Shown here one piece after another: positions 16,437 through 23,817 of a DNA stretch of 45,377 nucleotides. Origin of the DNA: DASUZB01 sp035535495 (GTDB taxonomy: Bacteria > Actinomycetota > CALGFH01); the NCBI GenBank assembly GCA_035535495.1, contig DATLQA010000101.1, forward strand, positions 1-45,377, read 5' to 3'. The position numbers and the translations under genes are program-made. Under the pieces are notes generated by a model. It was given only the letters and a program-made list of their open reading frames with translations, did no database searches and was not told the DNA's origin. The first letter of the stretch is position 1; each line of letters starts with the position of its first letter.

Positions 16437-17309
16437 ATGGCCATCCTCGTCGACACCGACACCCGGCTCGTCGTCCAGGGCCTCACCGGCCGCGAGGGCC
16501 GCTTCCACGCGCTGCGCAACCGCGCCTACGGCACCAACGTGGTGGCCGGGGTCACCCCGGGCAAGGCCGGCCAGGACGTCGAGGGCATCCCGGTCTTCAA
16601 TACGGTCGCCGACGCGGTCGCCGAGACCGGCGCCAACACCTCGCTGATCTTCGTCCCGGCCCGCTTCGCGGTCGACGCCCTCTACGAGGCCACCGACGCC
16701 GGCATCGCCACGGTCGTGCTGATCACCGAGAACATCCCCGTCCTGGACATGACCAAGGCGTGGAACTACGTGCGGGCCAAGGGCGTCGCGCTGATCGGCC
16801 CGAACTGCCCTGGCGTGATCTCCCCTGGCAAGGCCAACGTCGGCATCATCCCGGGCGAGATCACCCACACCGGCCCGGTGGGCCTGGTCTCCCGTTCCGG
16901 CACGCTCACCTACCAGGTCATGTACGAGATGGCCGAGGCCGGGGTGGGGCAGACCACCGCCGTGGGCATCGGCGGCGACCCGGTGGTCGGGTCGAACTTC
17001 ATCGACATCCTGACCCGCTTCGAGTCCGACCCGGAGACCCAGGCGGTGGTGATGATCGGCGAGATCGGTGGCGACGAGGAGGAGCAGGCCGCCCGCTTCG
17101 TGACCGAGCGCATGTCCAAGCCGGTGGTGGCGTACATCGCCGGGTTCGAGGCCCCACCCGGCAAGCGCATGGGCCACGCTGGCGCGATCATCTCCGGCTC
17201 GAGCGGCACCGCCCAGGCCAAGGCCGACGCGCTCGAAGCGGCCGGGGTGCGGGTCGGCCGCAACCCGACCGAGACGGCAGAACTTGCCGTGAAGACGGTC
17301 AAGGGCTAG
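16437..17309 (+). CDS. sucD: Succinyl-CoA synthetase alpha subunit (SucD)
   Basis: A 290-residue alpha subunit, partner of SucC. The CoA-binding domain carries VQGLTGREG and VAGVTPGKAG. GPNCPGVISP and SRSGTLTYQ follow, and the phosphorylated active-site histidine is in KRMGHAGAIISG (His247, equivalent to His246 in E. coli). The start is 2 nt after the sucC stop, so the subunits are co-transcribed and probably translationally coupled. Confidence 0.97.
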   Translation: MAILVDTDTRLVVQGLTGREGRFHALRNRAYGTNVVAGVTPGKAGQDVEGIPVFNTVADAVAETGANTSLIFVPARFAVDALYEATDAGIATVVLITENIPVLDMTKAWNYVRAKGVALIGPNCPGVISPGKANVGIIPGEITHTGPVGLVSRSGTLTYQVMYEMAEAGVGQTTAVGIGGDPVVGSNFIDILTRFESDPETQAVVMIGEIGGDEEEQAARFVTERMSKPVVAYIAGFEAPPGKRMGHAGAIISGSSGTAQAKADALEAAGVRVGRNPTETAELAVKTVKG

Positions 17310-17324
17310 AACTGGGGCGTTTGG

Positions 17325-17336
17325 TGCGGGCCCGCA
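17325..17336. repeat. 12-bp perfect palindrome downstream of sucD
   Basis: TGCGGGCCCGCA is its own reverse complement. It lies 15 nt after the sucD stop and 56 nt before the next start. It could be a protein-binding site; as a hairpin it would need to open its centre, so a terminator role is doubtful. Confidence 0.3.
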
Positions 17337-17391
17337 TGGGCCAGGATCACCCTGCCATCCGGTCAGCAGACCCCGAGCAGTAGGGGCGGGC

Positions 17392-18612
17392 ATGAGGAGA
17401 CTTCCTCGGATTCCCGGACTCGCCGAGGTGAGGTCTGGGATCGCCAAGGTGCAGCAGCGGTTCCTGCCCAGCCTCGCCTGGCTGCTGCTCGGAGCGATCT
17501 GCGTGGCGGTGCTGCCAGGCTCGCTGCCGGAACTGGTCAACGCGGGAGGCCGCCCGGGGTTGTACAGCTCCGACGCCGCCGCCCTGTCCGGCGACGACGC
17601 GGAGGACGCCCGCCAGGCCTGGCTGCGCGGCCGGGAGGCGGCCGCCGAGGCCGCCGCCGCCCGCGCGGCGGCGCAGGCCGCGGCCGCGGGCGGTGGCGCC
17701 ACCACCGGCACGCCCGGGAGCTGGCTGGTGCCGCCTGGCACCGACGGCGCCATCCCGCCGCTGGCACTGCGGGCCTACCGCTACGGTGCCAACTGGGCGG
17801 GCGGCTTCGACCCGGGCTGCAAGCTGACCTGGAGCGTCCTGGCCGGGATCGGGCGGGTCGAGTCCAACCACGGCCGCCACGCCGGTGCGGCCACCCGGTT
17901 CAGCCCGGCCGGCGACGTGCGTCCGGCGATCCTCGGGCCGCCGCTGGACGGGCGCGCCGGGTCCGCCACCATCCGCGACAGCGACCGGGGACGCCTGGAC
18001 TCGGACCCGGTCTGGGACCGGGCCGTCGGTCCGATGCAGTTCCTCCCGTCGACCTGGCGCTCGCTCGGCCGCGACGGCAACAACGACCGGGTCGCCAGCC
18101 CGGGCAACCTCTTCGACTCCACCGTCAGCGCGGCCGCCTACCTCTGCCTCGCCCACGACGGCGACCTGTCCGACCAGCAACAGCTCAGGCAGGCGCTGTA
18201 CGCCTACAACCACTCCTGGGACTACGTGGACACGGTGCTCGGCTGGGCCGCCTTCTACGGCGAGAGCGGGGTCGGCGCCGGCGGTCCGCCGGTCGGCTCC
18301 ATCCCGAGCGGGATCGCGGCAGGCGCCGGTGGCGGCGGCCAGGGCCCCGCGGCCACCAGGAAGACCACCACGACCAGGCGGGTGACCACGACCACCAGGT
18401 CCGGGCCCTCGGCGCCGCCGACCACGCGGGCGCCGGCGACCACCACGACGACCACCACGACCACCCGGCCGACGACCACCACCGCACCCTGCCTGACCAC
18501 GACCACCACCACCACGACCACGACGACGTCGACCACCACGACCACCACCACGACGACCACGACCACGACCACCACCACGACGACCAGCACCACGCTGCCG
18601 CCGTGCCCGTGA
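17392..18612 (+). CDS. Membrane-anchored lytic transglycosylase with poly-threonine C-terminal tail
   Basis: A 406-residue cell-wall enzyme. A membrane anchor or signal spans about 27-45, and an Ala-rich helical stalk 61-100. A transglycosylase domain spans about 118-292, with the likely catalytic Glu157 in GIGRVESNHGRH, then AVGPMQFLPSTW and QALYAYNHSWDYVDTVL, as in MltB-like/GEWL-like enzymes that cleave the MurNAc-GlcNAc bond of peptidoglycan. From about 322 to 402 the chain is nearly all threonine (ACC/ACG codons) with a few Ser, Pro, Arg and one Cys (367), ending LPPCP. Such a tail would be exposed at the wall and could be O-glycosylated. The family call is firm; the tail is the odd part. 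Confidence 0.85.
   Translation: MRRLPRIPGLAEVRSGIAKVQQRFLPSLAWLLLGAICVAVLPGSLPELVNAGGRPGLYSSDAAALSGDDAEDARQAWLRGREAAAEAAAARAAAQAAAAGGGATTGTPGSWLVPPGTDGAIPPLALRAYRYGANWAGGFDPGCKLTWSVLAGIGRVESNHGRHAGAATRFSPAGDVRPAILGPPLDGRAGSATIRDSDRGRLDSDPVWDRAVGPMQFLPSTWRSLGRDGNNDRVASPGNLFDSTVSAAAYLCLAHDGDLSDQQQLRQALYAYNHSWDYVDTVLGWAAFYGESGVGAGGPPVGSIPSGIAAGAGGGGQGPAATRKTTTTRRVTTTTRSGPSAPPTTRAPATTTTTTTTTRPTTTTAPCLTTTTTTTTTTTSTTTTTTTTTTTTTTTTTTSTTLPPCP
18358..18600 (+). repeat. ACC/ACG low-complexity tract encoding poly-threonine
   Basis: About 240 bp of near-uninterrupted ACC and ACG triplets, coding the Thr tail of the transglycosylase. This is a slippage-prone tract and a likely place for length variation or assembly collapse. 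Confidence 0.9.
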
Positions 18613-18683
18613 CCTCGGTCCGGGGTGCCGGCCGGTGCGGACGCTCCCGCGGAATGGCGTGGGCGTGGTCGGGGTGGCCCGGG

Positions 18684-18689
18684 TAGCAT
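18684..18689 (+). promoter_or_regulatory. Candidate -10 box for a leaderless hisS transcript
   Basis: TAGCAT ends 8 nt before the hisS ATG (18698), and no Shine-Dalgarno-like sequence is present between them. Transcription would start at or next to the start codon. Confidence 0.35.
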
Positions 18690-18697
18690 GCGGCGGC

Positions 18698-20047
18698 ATG
18701 AGAGGACCTCAGCCGATCAGCGGCTTCCCCGAGTGGCTGCCTGAGCAGCGCCTGGTCGAGCTGGAGCTGCTCGACCGCATCCGGGCCCGGTTCGAGCTGC
18801 ACGGCTTCGTGCCGATCGAGACCCGCGCGGTCGAGCCCGTCGACCAGCTCCTGGCGAAGGGGGAGACCGACAAGGAGCTCTACGTCCTGCGGCGGCTGCA
18901 GGCCGAGGCGGACGAGGACGACACCGCGCTCGGCCAGCACTTCGACCAGACCGTGCCGTTCGCCCGCTACGTGCTGGAGAACCGCGGCCAGCTGCAGTTC
19001 CCGTTGCGCCGCTACCAGATGCAGAAATCCTGGCGCGGGGAGCGGCCCCAGGAAGGCCGCTACCGGGAGTTTCTCCAGGCCGACGTGGACGTGGTCGGCC
19101 AGGACACGCTGGGCCTGCACGCCGACGCCGAGCTGCTCGCCGTGGTGGGGGACGTGCTCGCCTCGCTGCCGGTGCCGCCGGTGACCATGCTGGTCAACAA
19201 CCGCAAGATCCTGGAGGGCTGCTACCGGGCCCTCGGCATCAAGGACACCCAGGCCACCCTGCGGACAGTCGACAAGCTCGACAAGATCGGCGAGGCCGGG
19301 GTCCACGCCCAGCTGGTCGACCGCCTCGGCCTGGACCAGCCGCAGGCGGAGGCGTGCCTGCGGGTGGCCCGCATCAGCAGCCCCGACGCCTCGTTCGTCG
19401 ACGCCGTGCGCGCCCTCGGGTTCCGCGACGAACTGCTCGACGAAGGCCTGGCCGAGCTGGCCGAGGTGATCGGCGCGGCGGCCCGCCTGCCCGAGGGGCG
19501 GGTCGTGGCCGCGCTGCGGATCTCCCGCGGCCTCGACTACTACACCGGCACGGTCTACGAGGGCGTGATGGCCGGCCACGAGGCCCTTGGGGCGATCTGC
19601 GCCGGCGGCCGCTACGACGACCTCGCCTCGGCAGGCGCCGGCGTGCGCTTTCCCGGTGTCGGCATCTCCATCGGCGTCACCCGCATCCTCGGTCGGCTGT
19701 TCGGTCAGGGCGTGCTGCGGGCCAGCCGCCGGACGCCGTCGTGCGTGCTGGTGGCGCTCCCTTCCGAGGAGGACCGGGAGCGCTGCGACGGCGTGGCCGC
19801 CGCCCTGCGCGCCCGCGGCATCCCCTGCGAGGTCGCGGACCAGCCGGCCAGATATGGCAAGCAGATCCGCACCGCCGAACGCAAGGGCATCCCGTTCGTG
19901 TGGTTCCCCCAGGGCGAGGTGTCCGGCGGCCACGAGGTGCGCGACATCCGCTCCGGCGACCAGCACCCCGCCGACCCCGACGCGTGGACCCCGCCAGACG
20001 AGGACCTCCACGTCCGGATCGTCACCGAGGCGGACCGGTCCGGCTGA
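18698..20047 (+). CDS. hisS: Histidine-tRNA ligase (HisS)
   Basis: A 449-residue class II aminoacyl-tRNA synthetase charging tRNA-His. It opens with ISGFPEWLPEQ, followed by IETRAVEPVDQLLAKGET. Motif 2 is QKSWRGERPQEGRYREF, the histidine-binding segment is RISRGLDYYTGTVYEG, and motif 3 is GVGISIGVTRILGRLF. The C-terminal anticodon-binding domain starts near SCVLVALPSEED. The length is a little above the common ~420. ATG 18698 starts the conserved N-terminus; upstream in-frame codons are poor and there is no ribosome binding site. Convergent with the exonuclease gene. Confidence 0.96.
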   Translation: MRGPQPISGFPEWLPEQRLVELELLDRIRARFELHGFVPIETRAVEPVDQLLAKGETDKELYVLRRLQAEADEDDTALGQHFDQTVPFARYVLENRGQLQFPLRRYQMQKSWRGERPQEGRYREFLQADVDVVGQDTLGLHADAELLAVVGDVLASLPVPPVTMLVNNRKILEGCYRALGIKDTQATLRTVDKLDKIGEAGVHAQLVDRLGLDQPQAEACLRVARISSPDASFVDAVRALGFRDELLDEGLAELAEVIGAAARLPEGRVVAALRISRGLDYYTGTVYEGVMAGHEALGAICAGGRYDDLASAGAGVRFPGVGISIGVTRILGRLFGQGVLRASRRTPSCVLVALPSEEDRERCDGVAAALRARGIPCEVADQPARYGKQIRTAERKGIPFVWFPQGEVSGGHEVRDIRSGDQHPADPDAWTPPDEDLHVRIVTEADRSG

Positions 20048-20063
20048 CCCGCCACCACGCCCG

Positions 20064-20079
20064 CCGGCCTCTGGGCCGG
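20064..20079. terminator. Bidirectional hairpin between hisS and the exonuclease gene
   Basis: CCGGCC (20064-20069) and GGCCGG (20074-20079) form a perfect 6-bp stem with a TCTG loop in the 34-nt gap between convergent genes. Confidence 0.45.
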
Positions 20080-20081
20080 GG

Positions 20082-20753
20082 TCAGTACGGCGTGCCGTCC
20101 AGGGCCGCTGGGAGGCTGGCGGCGCTGGCCCGGCGCAGGACGCGGCCGGATGGGAGCCATGGGCCCCAGCCGGGGGGGAGCGGCGGGCCGGGAAGCCATT
20201 CCAGGTCGGCCAGCGTGTTCAGGCCACGTGCCCTGGCCGTTTCCAGGTGGATGGTGAGCAGGCGGGCGGTCGCGCGCGCGTCGGACAGGGCGGTGTGCGG
20301 CTCGTGGTGGTCGATGCCGAAGCGGCGGCAGCACTCGGTCAGCTTGGCCTCGGCGTCGGGGTAGAGCAGCCGGGTCAGCTGGGCGGTGCACAGGGCCGCC
20401 ACCGGCGGCAGGGTGTAGCCGGCGAGCTGGAATTCGCCGCGCAGGAACCCGACGTCGAACAGGACGTTGTGGGCCACCACGATGGCGTCCTGCAGCAGGG
20501 TGGCCAGGTCGCCGGCGATCTCCACGAACGACGGCGCGTCGCGGAGCATGGCGTCGGTGATGCCGTGGATTTCGGTGGCGTCGACCGCCCGGCCGGGGTT
20601 GACCAGCGTGTCCAGCTCGGCCGTCACCGACCCGTCCGGCGCCAGCCTGATCACCGCGACCTCGACCGCGCGGTGCTCCGGCCAGGGGTCGAAGCCGGTG
20701 GTCTCCAGGTCCACCACCGCCCAGGGCGTGGCGCCGAGCCGAGCCACCGACAT
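20082..20753 (-). CDS. DEDDh 3'-5' exonuclease (DnaQ/RNase T-like)
   Basis: A 223-residue exonuclease of the DnaQ superfamily. Exo I is VVDLETTGFDP (first Asp and Glu, about 14-24), then EIHGITDAML, Exo II VVAHNVLFDVGFL, and Exo III HTALSDARATARLL with the His and final Asp of the DEDDh set. The last ~45 residues (DLEWLPGPPLPPGWGPW) are an extension of unknown role. Such proteins are the DNA polymerase III epsilon-type proofreader or stand-alone DNA/RNA trimming enzymes; no polymerase gene is nearby, so stand-alone is likelier. ATG 20753 has GAGGAG 7 nt upstream. Confidence 0.9.
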   Translation of the reverse strand: MSVARLGATPWAVVDLETTGFDPWPEHRAVEVAVIRLAPDGSVTAELDTLVNPGRAVDATEIHGITDAMLRDAPSFVEIAGDLATLLQDAIVVAHNVLFDVGFLRGEFQLAGYTLPPVAALCTAQLTRLLYPDAEAKLTECCRRFGIDHHEPHTALSDARATARLLTIHLETARARGLNTLADLEWLPGPPLPPGWGPWLPSGRVLRRASAASLPAALDGTPY

Positions 20754-20863
20754 CCCCGCTCCTCTCAGCTCGACGGCCTGCTCCCGCGGCGCCCGGTCAT
20801 CAAGCTGACCGGTTCTGCCGGAGGATACGGCCGGCCAGTGACAACCGGAGCGCACACGTCGAA

Positions 20864-20890
20864 GGGGGCGGGCCCGCCAGGCCCGCCCCC
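20864..20890 (-). terminator. Strong GC hairpin terminator after the RDD gene
   Basis: An 11-bp perfect stem, 20864-20874 with 20880-20890, and a 5-nt loop. It lies 16 nt downstream of the RDD stop on the minus strand. There is no U-tract beyond a short TTC. It probably ends the three-gene membrane-protein transcript before the exonuclease gene. Confidence 0.55.
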
Positions 20891-20905
20891 TGGAGTCGGG
20901 TGGCC

Positions 20906-21550
20906 TCAGCTGTCGGCGAGGACCACCGTGTTCATGATCTTGTCGCTGAAGGTCTGCCTGCGGGCGTCCCAGAGCGGGAACAGGTAGCCGATCATGCAGG
21001 GCAGGGCGTCCACCACGTGGACGATGTCGCGGACGAAGCACATCAGGCCGCCGAGCGGCTGGCCGTCCGCCATCCGGACCAGGCGGAGGTTGAGCGCCTT
21101 CTTGCCCCAGCTCTGGCCGGTGCGGCCCTGCAGGATCGAACGGTTGTAGACCCAGATGATGAAGGTCGCCAGGTAGCCGACGAACACCAGCCCGCCGCTC
21201 GCCTCCACCGGGGCGCCGTTGTTGGTGGAGGTGAGCGTGCCGGCGAAGATCAGCACGACGATCACGGGGAGCGCACCGATCAGGTAGTCGATCAGGTAGG
21301 CGCCGACCCGCTGCAGCCAGTTGGCGAGCTGCCGGCCCATGAAGGTGCCCGGGGTGTCCCCGGTGGTGTACGTCTGCGGGCCGTAGCCGCCACCGGGCGC
21401 CGCCGGGTAGTTGCCCGGCGGCGGGTAGTCGCCGGGCGTCGGGTAGGCGGGCGGCGGTGGCTGGCCGTACTGCGGCTGGCCGTACTGCGGCTGTTGCTGC
21501 TGGCCCGGGTCGGGTTGGTTCGGGTCTGGCGACCCGTATCCCTGGGTCAT
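20906..21550 (-). CDS. RDD family membrane protein with Gln/Pro/Tyr/Gly-rich N-terminus
   Basis: 214 residues. The first ~65 are low complexity (QPQYGQPQYGQPPPP, then PGDYPPPGNYP). The RDD domain follows with RVGAYLIDYLIG (the Arg and Asp pair naming the family), two to three helices, YNRSILQGRTGQSWGKKALNLRLVR and VRDIVHVVD. RDD proteins are small membrane proteins; some act as ion antiporters, most are uncharacterised. ATG 21550 has AAGGAG 9 nt upstream. It is the last gene of the DUF2752, Tic20-like, RDD cluster and shares its disordered-tail style with the gene before it. Confidence 0.85.
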   Translation of the reverse strand: MTQGYGSPDPNQPDPGQQQQPQYGQPQYGQPPPPAYPTPGDYPPPGNYPAAPGGGYGPQTYTTGDTPGTFMGRQLANWLQRVGAYLIDYLIGALPVIVVLIFAGTLTSTNNGAPVEASGGLVFVGYLATFIIWVYNRSILQGRTGQSWGKKALNLRLVRMADGQPLGGLMCFVRDIVHVVDALPCMIGYLFPLWDARRQTFSDKIMNTVVLADS

Positions 21551-21617
21551 CGAGGTTGTCTCCTTGCGCTCAGGGGGCCGCCGGCTGGTGGTGCCCCCTT
21601 CCGGTATCGGCTCGGCA

Positions 21618-22343
21618 CTACATCGGCTTGGCCGCCTGCTGCTCGGCAAGGTCGCCGATCACCGGCAGCTTGAAGTGATTGCCCTGGAATCCCTGGATCA
21701 TCAGGACGATCCAGAGTACGAACATCCCGATCATGGCCAGACCGAGTATCAGGTCGATGGGGCCGACGCCGCTCACCGTCTGGGACAGGAAGCCGAGCAC
21801 CGTCCAGACGATCCCGAAGAGGATCGACTGCGCGGCGTGGAAGCGCACCTCGGGACGCTTGTCGGTGAGCAGGAAGATGATCCCGGTGATGAAGGTCAGC
21901 ACGTAGGACAGGCCGGAGGCGACATTCTGGGCGAGGCCGGTCTCGACCTGCCCCGGCGGCTGGCCGCCCTGCTGCCAGCCCTGCCCCGGCGGCGCCCCCC
22001 AGCCAGGAGGCGGTGGCTGCTGGCCATAGCCGGGCGGCGGCCCGTACCCGGGAGGCGGGCCCGAGCCCGGCGGCGGTCCGTAGCCGCCACCCGGCGGCGC
22101 CCCCCACCCGCCGGCCCCTGACGGGGGCGGCGGCGCCGGGCCGCCGGCCGGCGGTGGTGGCGGCCCCGGCTGCGTGCCGGGCGGCGGGGTCGGATGCTCG
22201 CCTGGCGGCGGTGCGCCAGGCCCGGGTGCCCCAGGCCCGGGGGGCGGAGGCCACTGCTGGCCGGATGGCGGGGCGCCGGGGGTCTCAGCGTCGTGTGGCG
22301 CTTCGCCCTCTGGCCGCTCCGGGGGACGGGTCCCCTCGCTCAT
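21618..22343 (-). CDS. Tic20/DUF4870-like membrane protein with long Pro/Gly-rich N-terminus
   Basis: 241 residues. About 130 are Pro/Gly-rich with GYGPPPGYG repeats. Three or four helices follow: VASGLSYVLTFITGIIFLL, then DKRPEVRFHAAQSILFGIVW (the polar turn with RFHAAQS is typical of the DUF4870/Tic20-like family), then two more hydrophobic segments. The function of bacterial members is unknown. ATG 22343 follows GAGGAGG at 5 nt. It lies 51 nt after the DUF2752 gene and 67 nt before the RDD gene on the same strand. Confidence 0.82.
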   Translation of the reverse strand: MSEGTRPPERPEGEAPHDAETPGAPPSGQQWPPPPGPGAPGPGAPPPGEHPTPPPGTQPGPPPPPAGGPAPPPPSGAGGWGAPPGGGYGPPPGSGPPPGYGPPPGYGQQPPPPGWGAPPGQGWQQGGQPPGQVETGLAQNVASGLSYVLTFITGIIFLLTDKRPEVRFHAAQSILFGIVWTVLGFLSQTVSGVGPIDLILGLAMIGMFVLWIVLMIQGFQGNHFKLPVIGDLAEQQAAKPM

Positions 22344-22394
22344 ACGTCCTCCTCGTGATCAGCGATCCGCATCCTCGCGCGGTACGGTCCCACC

Positions 22395-22868
22395 TCAGAT
22401 CAGCTCGAAGCGATGCAGCTGGAAGAGCCAGCTCGCCGCGGCCAGGACGGCGACCACCGCCCATGCCGCCCGCCGGCCCACCGGCGACCACCGCACCGGC
22501 GGCCTGGCCAGCCCGAACGCGCGTGCGCCGATCAGCACGGCCATGGCCGCGGTGAACCCGGCCAGCACCAGCACGAACGGGTTGGCGGCCAGTGCGGCGG
22601 CCGGCTCACCGGCCGCCAGCGAGGTGGCCGCCGTGGTCATCCCGCAGAACGGGCACGGGACGCCGGTGACCAGGCGCAACAGGCAGGGAGCCTGGAGGCC
22701 GGTGCTGCGGCTCACCACCGGGTAGACGAACGACGCCCCGGCCGCGGCCAGGCCGGTCAGGCCGAGCCGCTCCGCGGTCGAGACCGGGCGCCAGGCGAGC
22801 GCGCGGGCGGCTGCCGGCCGCGCGAACGGCGCGGCTGCTCCAGCGCCTTGCTGGTCCGGCATGCGCAT
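22395..22868 (-). CDS. DUF2752 membrane protein
   Basis: 157 residues with about three helices. The family motif CLLRLVTGVPCPFCGMTTA, with CPFCGMT, lies between the first two helices at the membrane surface and may bind metal or form a disulfide. LAANPFVLVLAGF and a last helix ending FQLHRFELI follow. ATG 22868 has GGAG 6 nt upstream; the ATG at 22862 is an alternative. It is the first gene of the minus-strand cluster and divergent from purN. The function is unknown in the family. Confidence 0.85.
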   Translation of the reverse strand: MRMPDQQGAGAAAPFARPAAARALAWRPVSTAERLGLTGLAAAGASFVYPVVSRSTGLQAPCLLRLVTGVPCPFCGMTTAATSLAAGEPAAALAANPFVLVLAGFTAAMAVLIGARAFGLARPPVRWSPVGRRAAWAVVAVLAAASWLFQLHRFELI

Positions 22869-23169
22869 TTCGCTCCACTCGATTGGGGTCACCCGCAAAG
22901 GTTCGCACACGGCGGCGGGCCCAGGGGCGTCCCGGGACCGCGCTGCGGGCTCCCAGACGCCCCACTGGTGCGTCGACTCACTGCGTCGTTGCAGGTCGGC
23001 GCAGTGAACCACATGGACGGGCCGGCAGCAATATCGCCCGGGCGCGCAGCCACCCCACCATCCACCCGGTGGTTGCCGGCATCCGGGCGCGATGTCAGCA
23101 TCCTGGGTCGCGGCGGGCGCTGGACGAGCGGGGACCGAGCAGCCGCGCCGATCGACGCGGGAGGGATGT
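22869..23169. other. 301-bp divergent intergenic region, DUF2752 to purN
   Basis: No coding sequence is supported. It contains an 8-bp inverted repeat (22978-23007) and a possible purN promoter, TGAACC at 23005-23010 and CAATAT at 23029-23034 with an 18-nt spacer. The leader to purN would be about 130 nt. I see no recognisable riboswitch. Confidence 0.4.
22978..23007. promoter_or_regulatory. Interrupted dyad upstream of purN, possible operator
   Basis: TCACTGCG (22978-22985) and CGCAGTGA (23000-23007) are perfect inverted repeats with a 14-nt spacer. Their centres are 22 bp apart, two helical turns. The right arm overlaps the candidate purN -35 box. Confidence 0.4.
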
Positions 23170-23817
23170 TTGGGGGAGGTCAAGCGGGCCGTCGTGCTGC
23201 TCTCCGGGCACGGCTCCAACCTCCAGGCGCTGCTCGGCGCGACCGCGGACGCCGCCTTCGGGGTCTCGGTGGTGCTGGTGGTGAGCGACCGGCCAGAGGC
23301 CGGCGGGCTCGACCGGGCCCGCCGGGCGGGCATCCCGGTCGCGGTGGTCCGCCCGAGCGACCATCCTGACCGGGACGCGTTCGACGCCGCCCTGCGCGCG
23401 GTGGTCGCCGCCGTCCGACCCGACGTGGTCTGCCTGGCCGGGTTCATGCGCATCCTCGGCTCCGAGTTCGTCCGATCCTTCCCCGAACGTATCGTCAACA
23501 CCCACCCGAGCCTGTTGCCCGCCTTCCGGGGTGCCCACGCGGTGCGGGACGCGCTCGCCTACGGCACCCGCGTCACCGGCTGCACCGTCCACCTGGTCGA
23601 CGAGCAGGTCGACCACGGTCCCGTGCTGTTCCAGGCGGCGGTCGAAGTCGCCGACGGTGACGACGAGGCCTCGCTGCACGAGCGCATCAAGCGCGAGGAG
23701 CACCGCCTGCTGCCCCAGGCGGTGCGCCTGGTCGCCCACGGCCAGCTACGGGTCGACGGCCGCCGCGTGCGGATCCTCGCCGGCGCGGAGGGCTCGGGCG
23801 CCGGAGGCGCCCAGTGA
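23170..23817 (+). CDS. purN: Phosphoribosylglycinamide formyltransferase (PurN)
   Basis: A 215-residue enzyme transferring the formyl group of 10-formyl-THF to GAR, third step of purine synthesis. Motifs are LLSGHGSNLQALL (substrate phosphate loop), LAGFMRIL, and VNTHPSLLPAFRGAHA with catalytic Asn110 and His112; Asp148 lies in DEQVDHGPV. The start is taken as TTG 23170 with GAGGG 4 nt upstream; no ATG or GTG in frame fits better. An ATG at 23166 is in another frame. It overlaps purH by GTGA. Confidence 0.93.
   Translation: MGEVKRAVVLLSGHGSNLQALLGATADAAFGVSVVLVVSDRPEAGGLDRARRAGIPVAVVRPSDHPDRDAFDAALRAVVAAVRPDVVCLAGFMRILGSEFVRSFPERIVNTHPSLLPAFRGAHAVRDALAYGTRVTGCTVHLVDEQVDHGPVLFQAAVEVADGDDEASLHERIKREEHRLLPQAVRLVAHGQLRVDGRRVRILAGAEGSGAGGAQ

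Noticed and set aside
18358..18600. Repeat array considered as CRISPR
   Set aside because: The tract is a simple triplet repeat without spacers or palindromic repeats, and no cas gene is present.
18255..18689. Minus-strand open frame encoding poly-valine
   Set aside because: It is only the complement of the ACC/ACG tract of the transglycosylase; a ~70-residue poly-Val protein is not credible.
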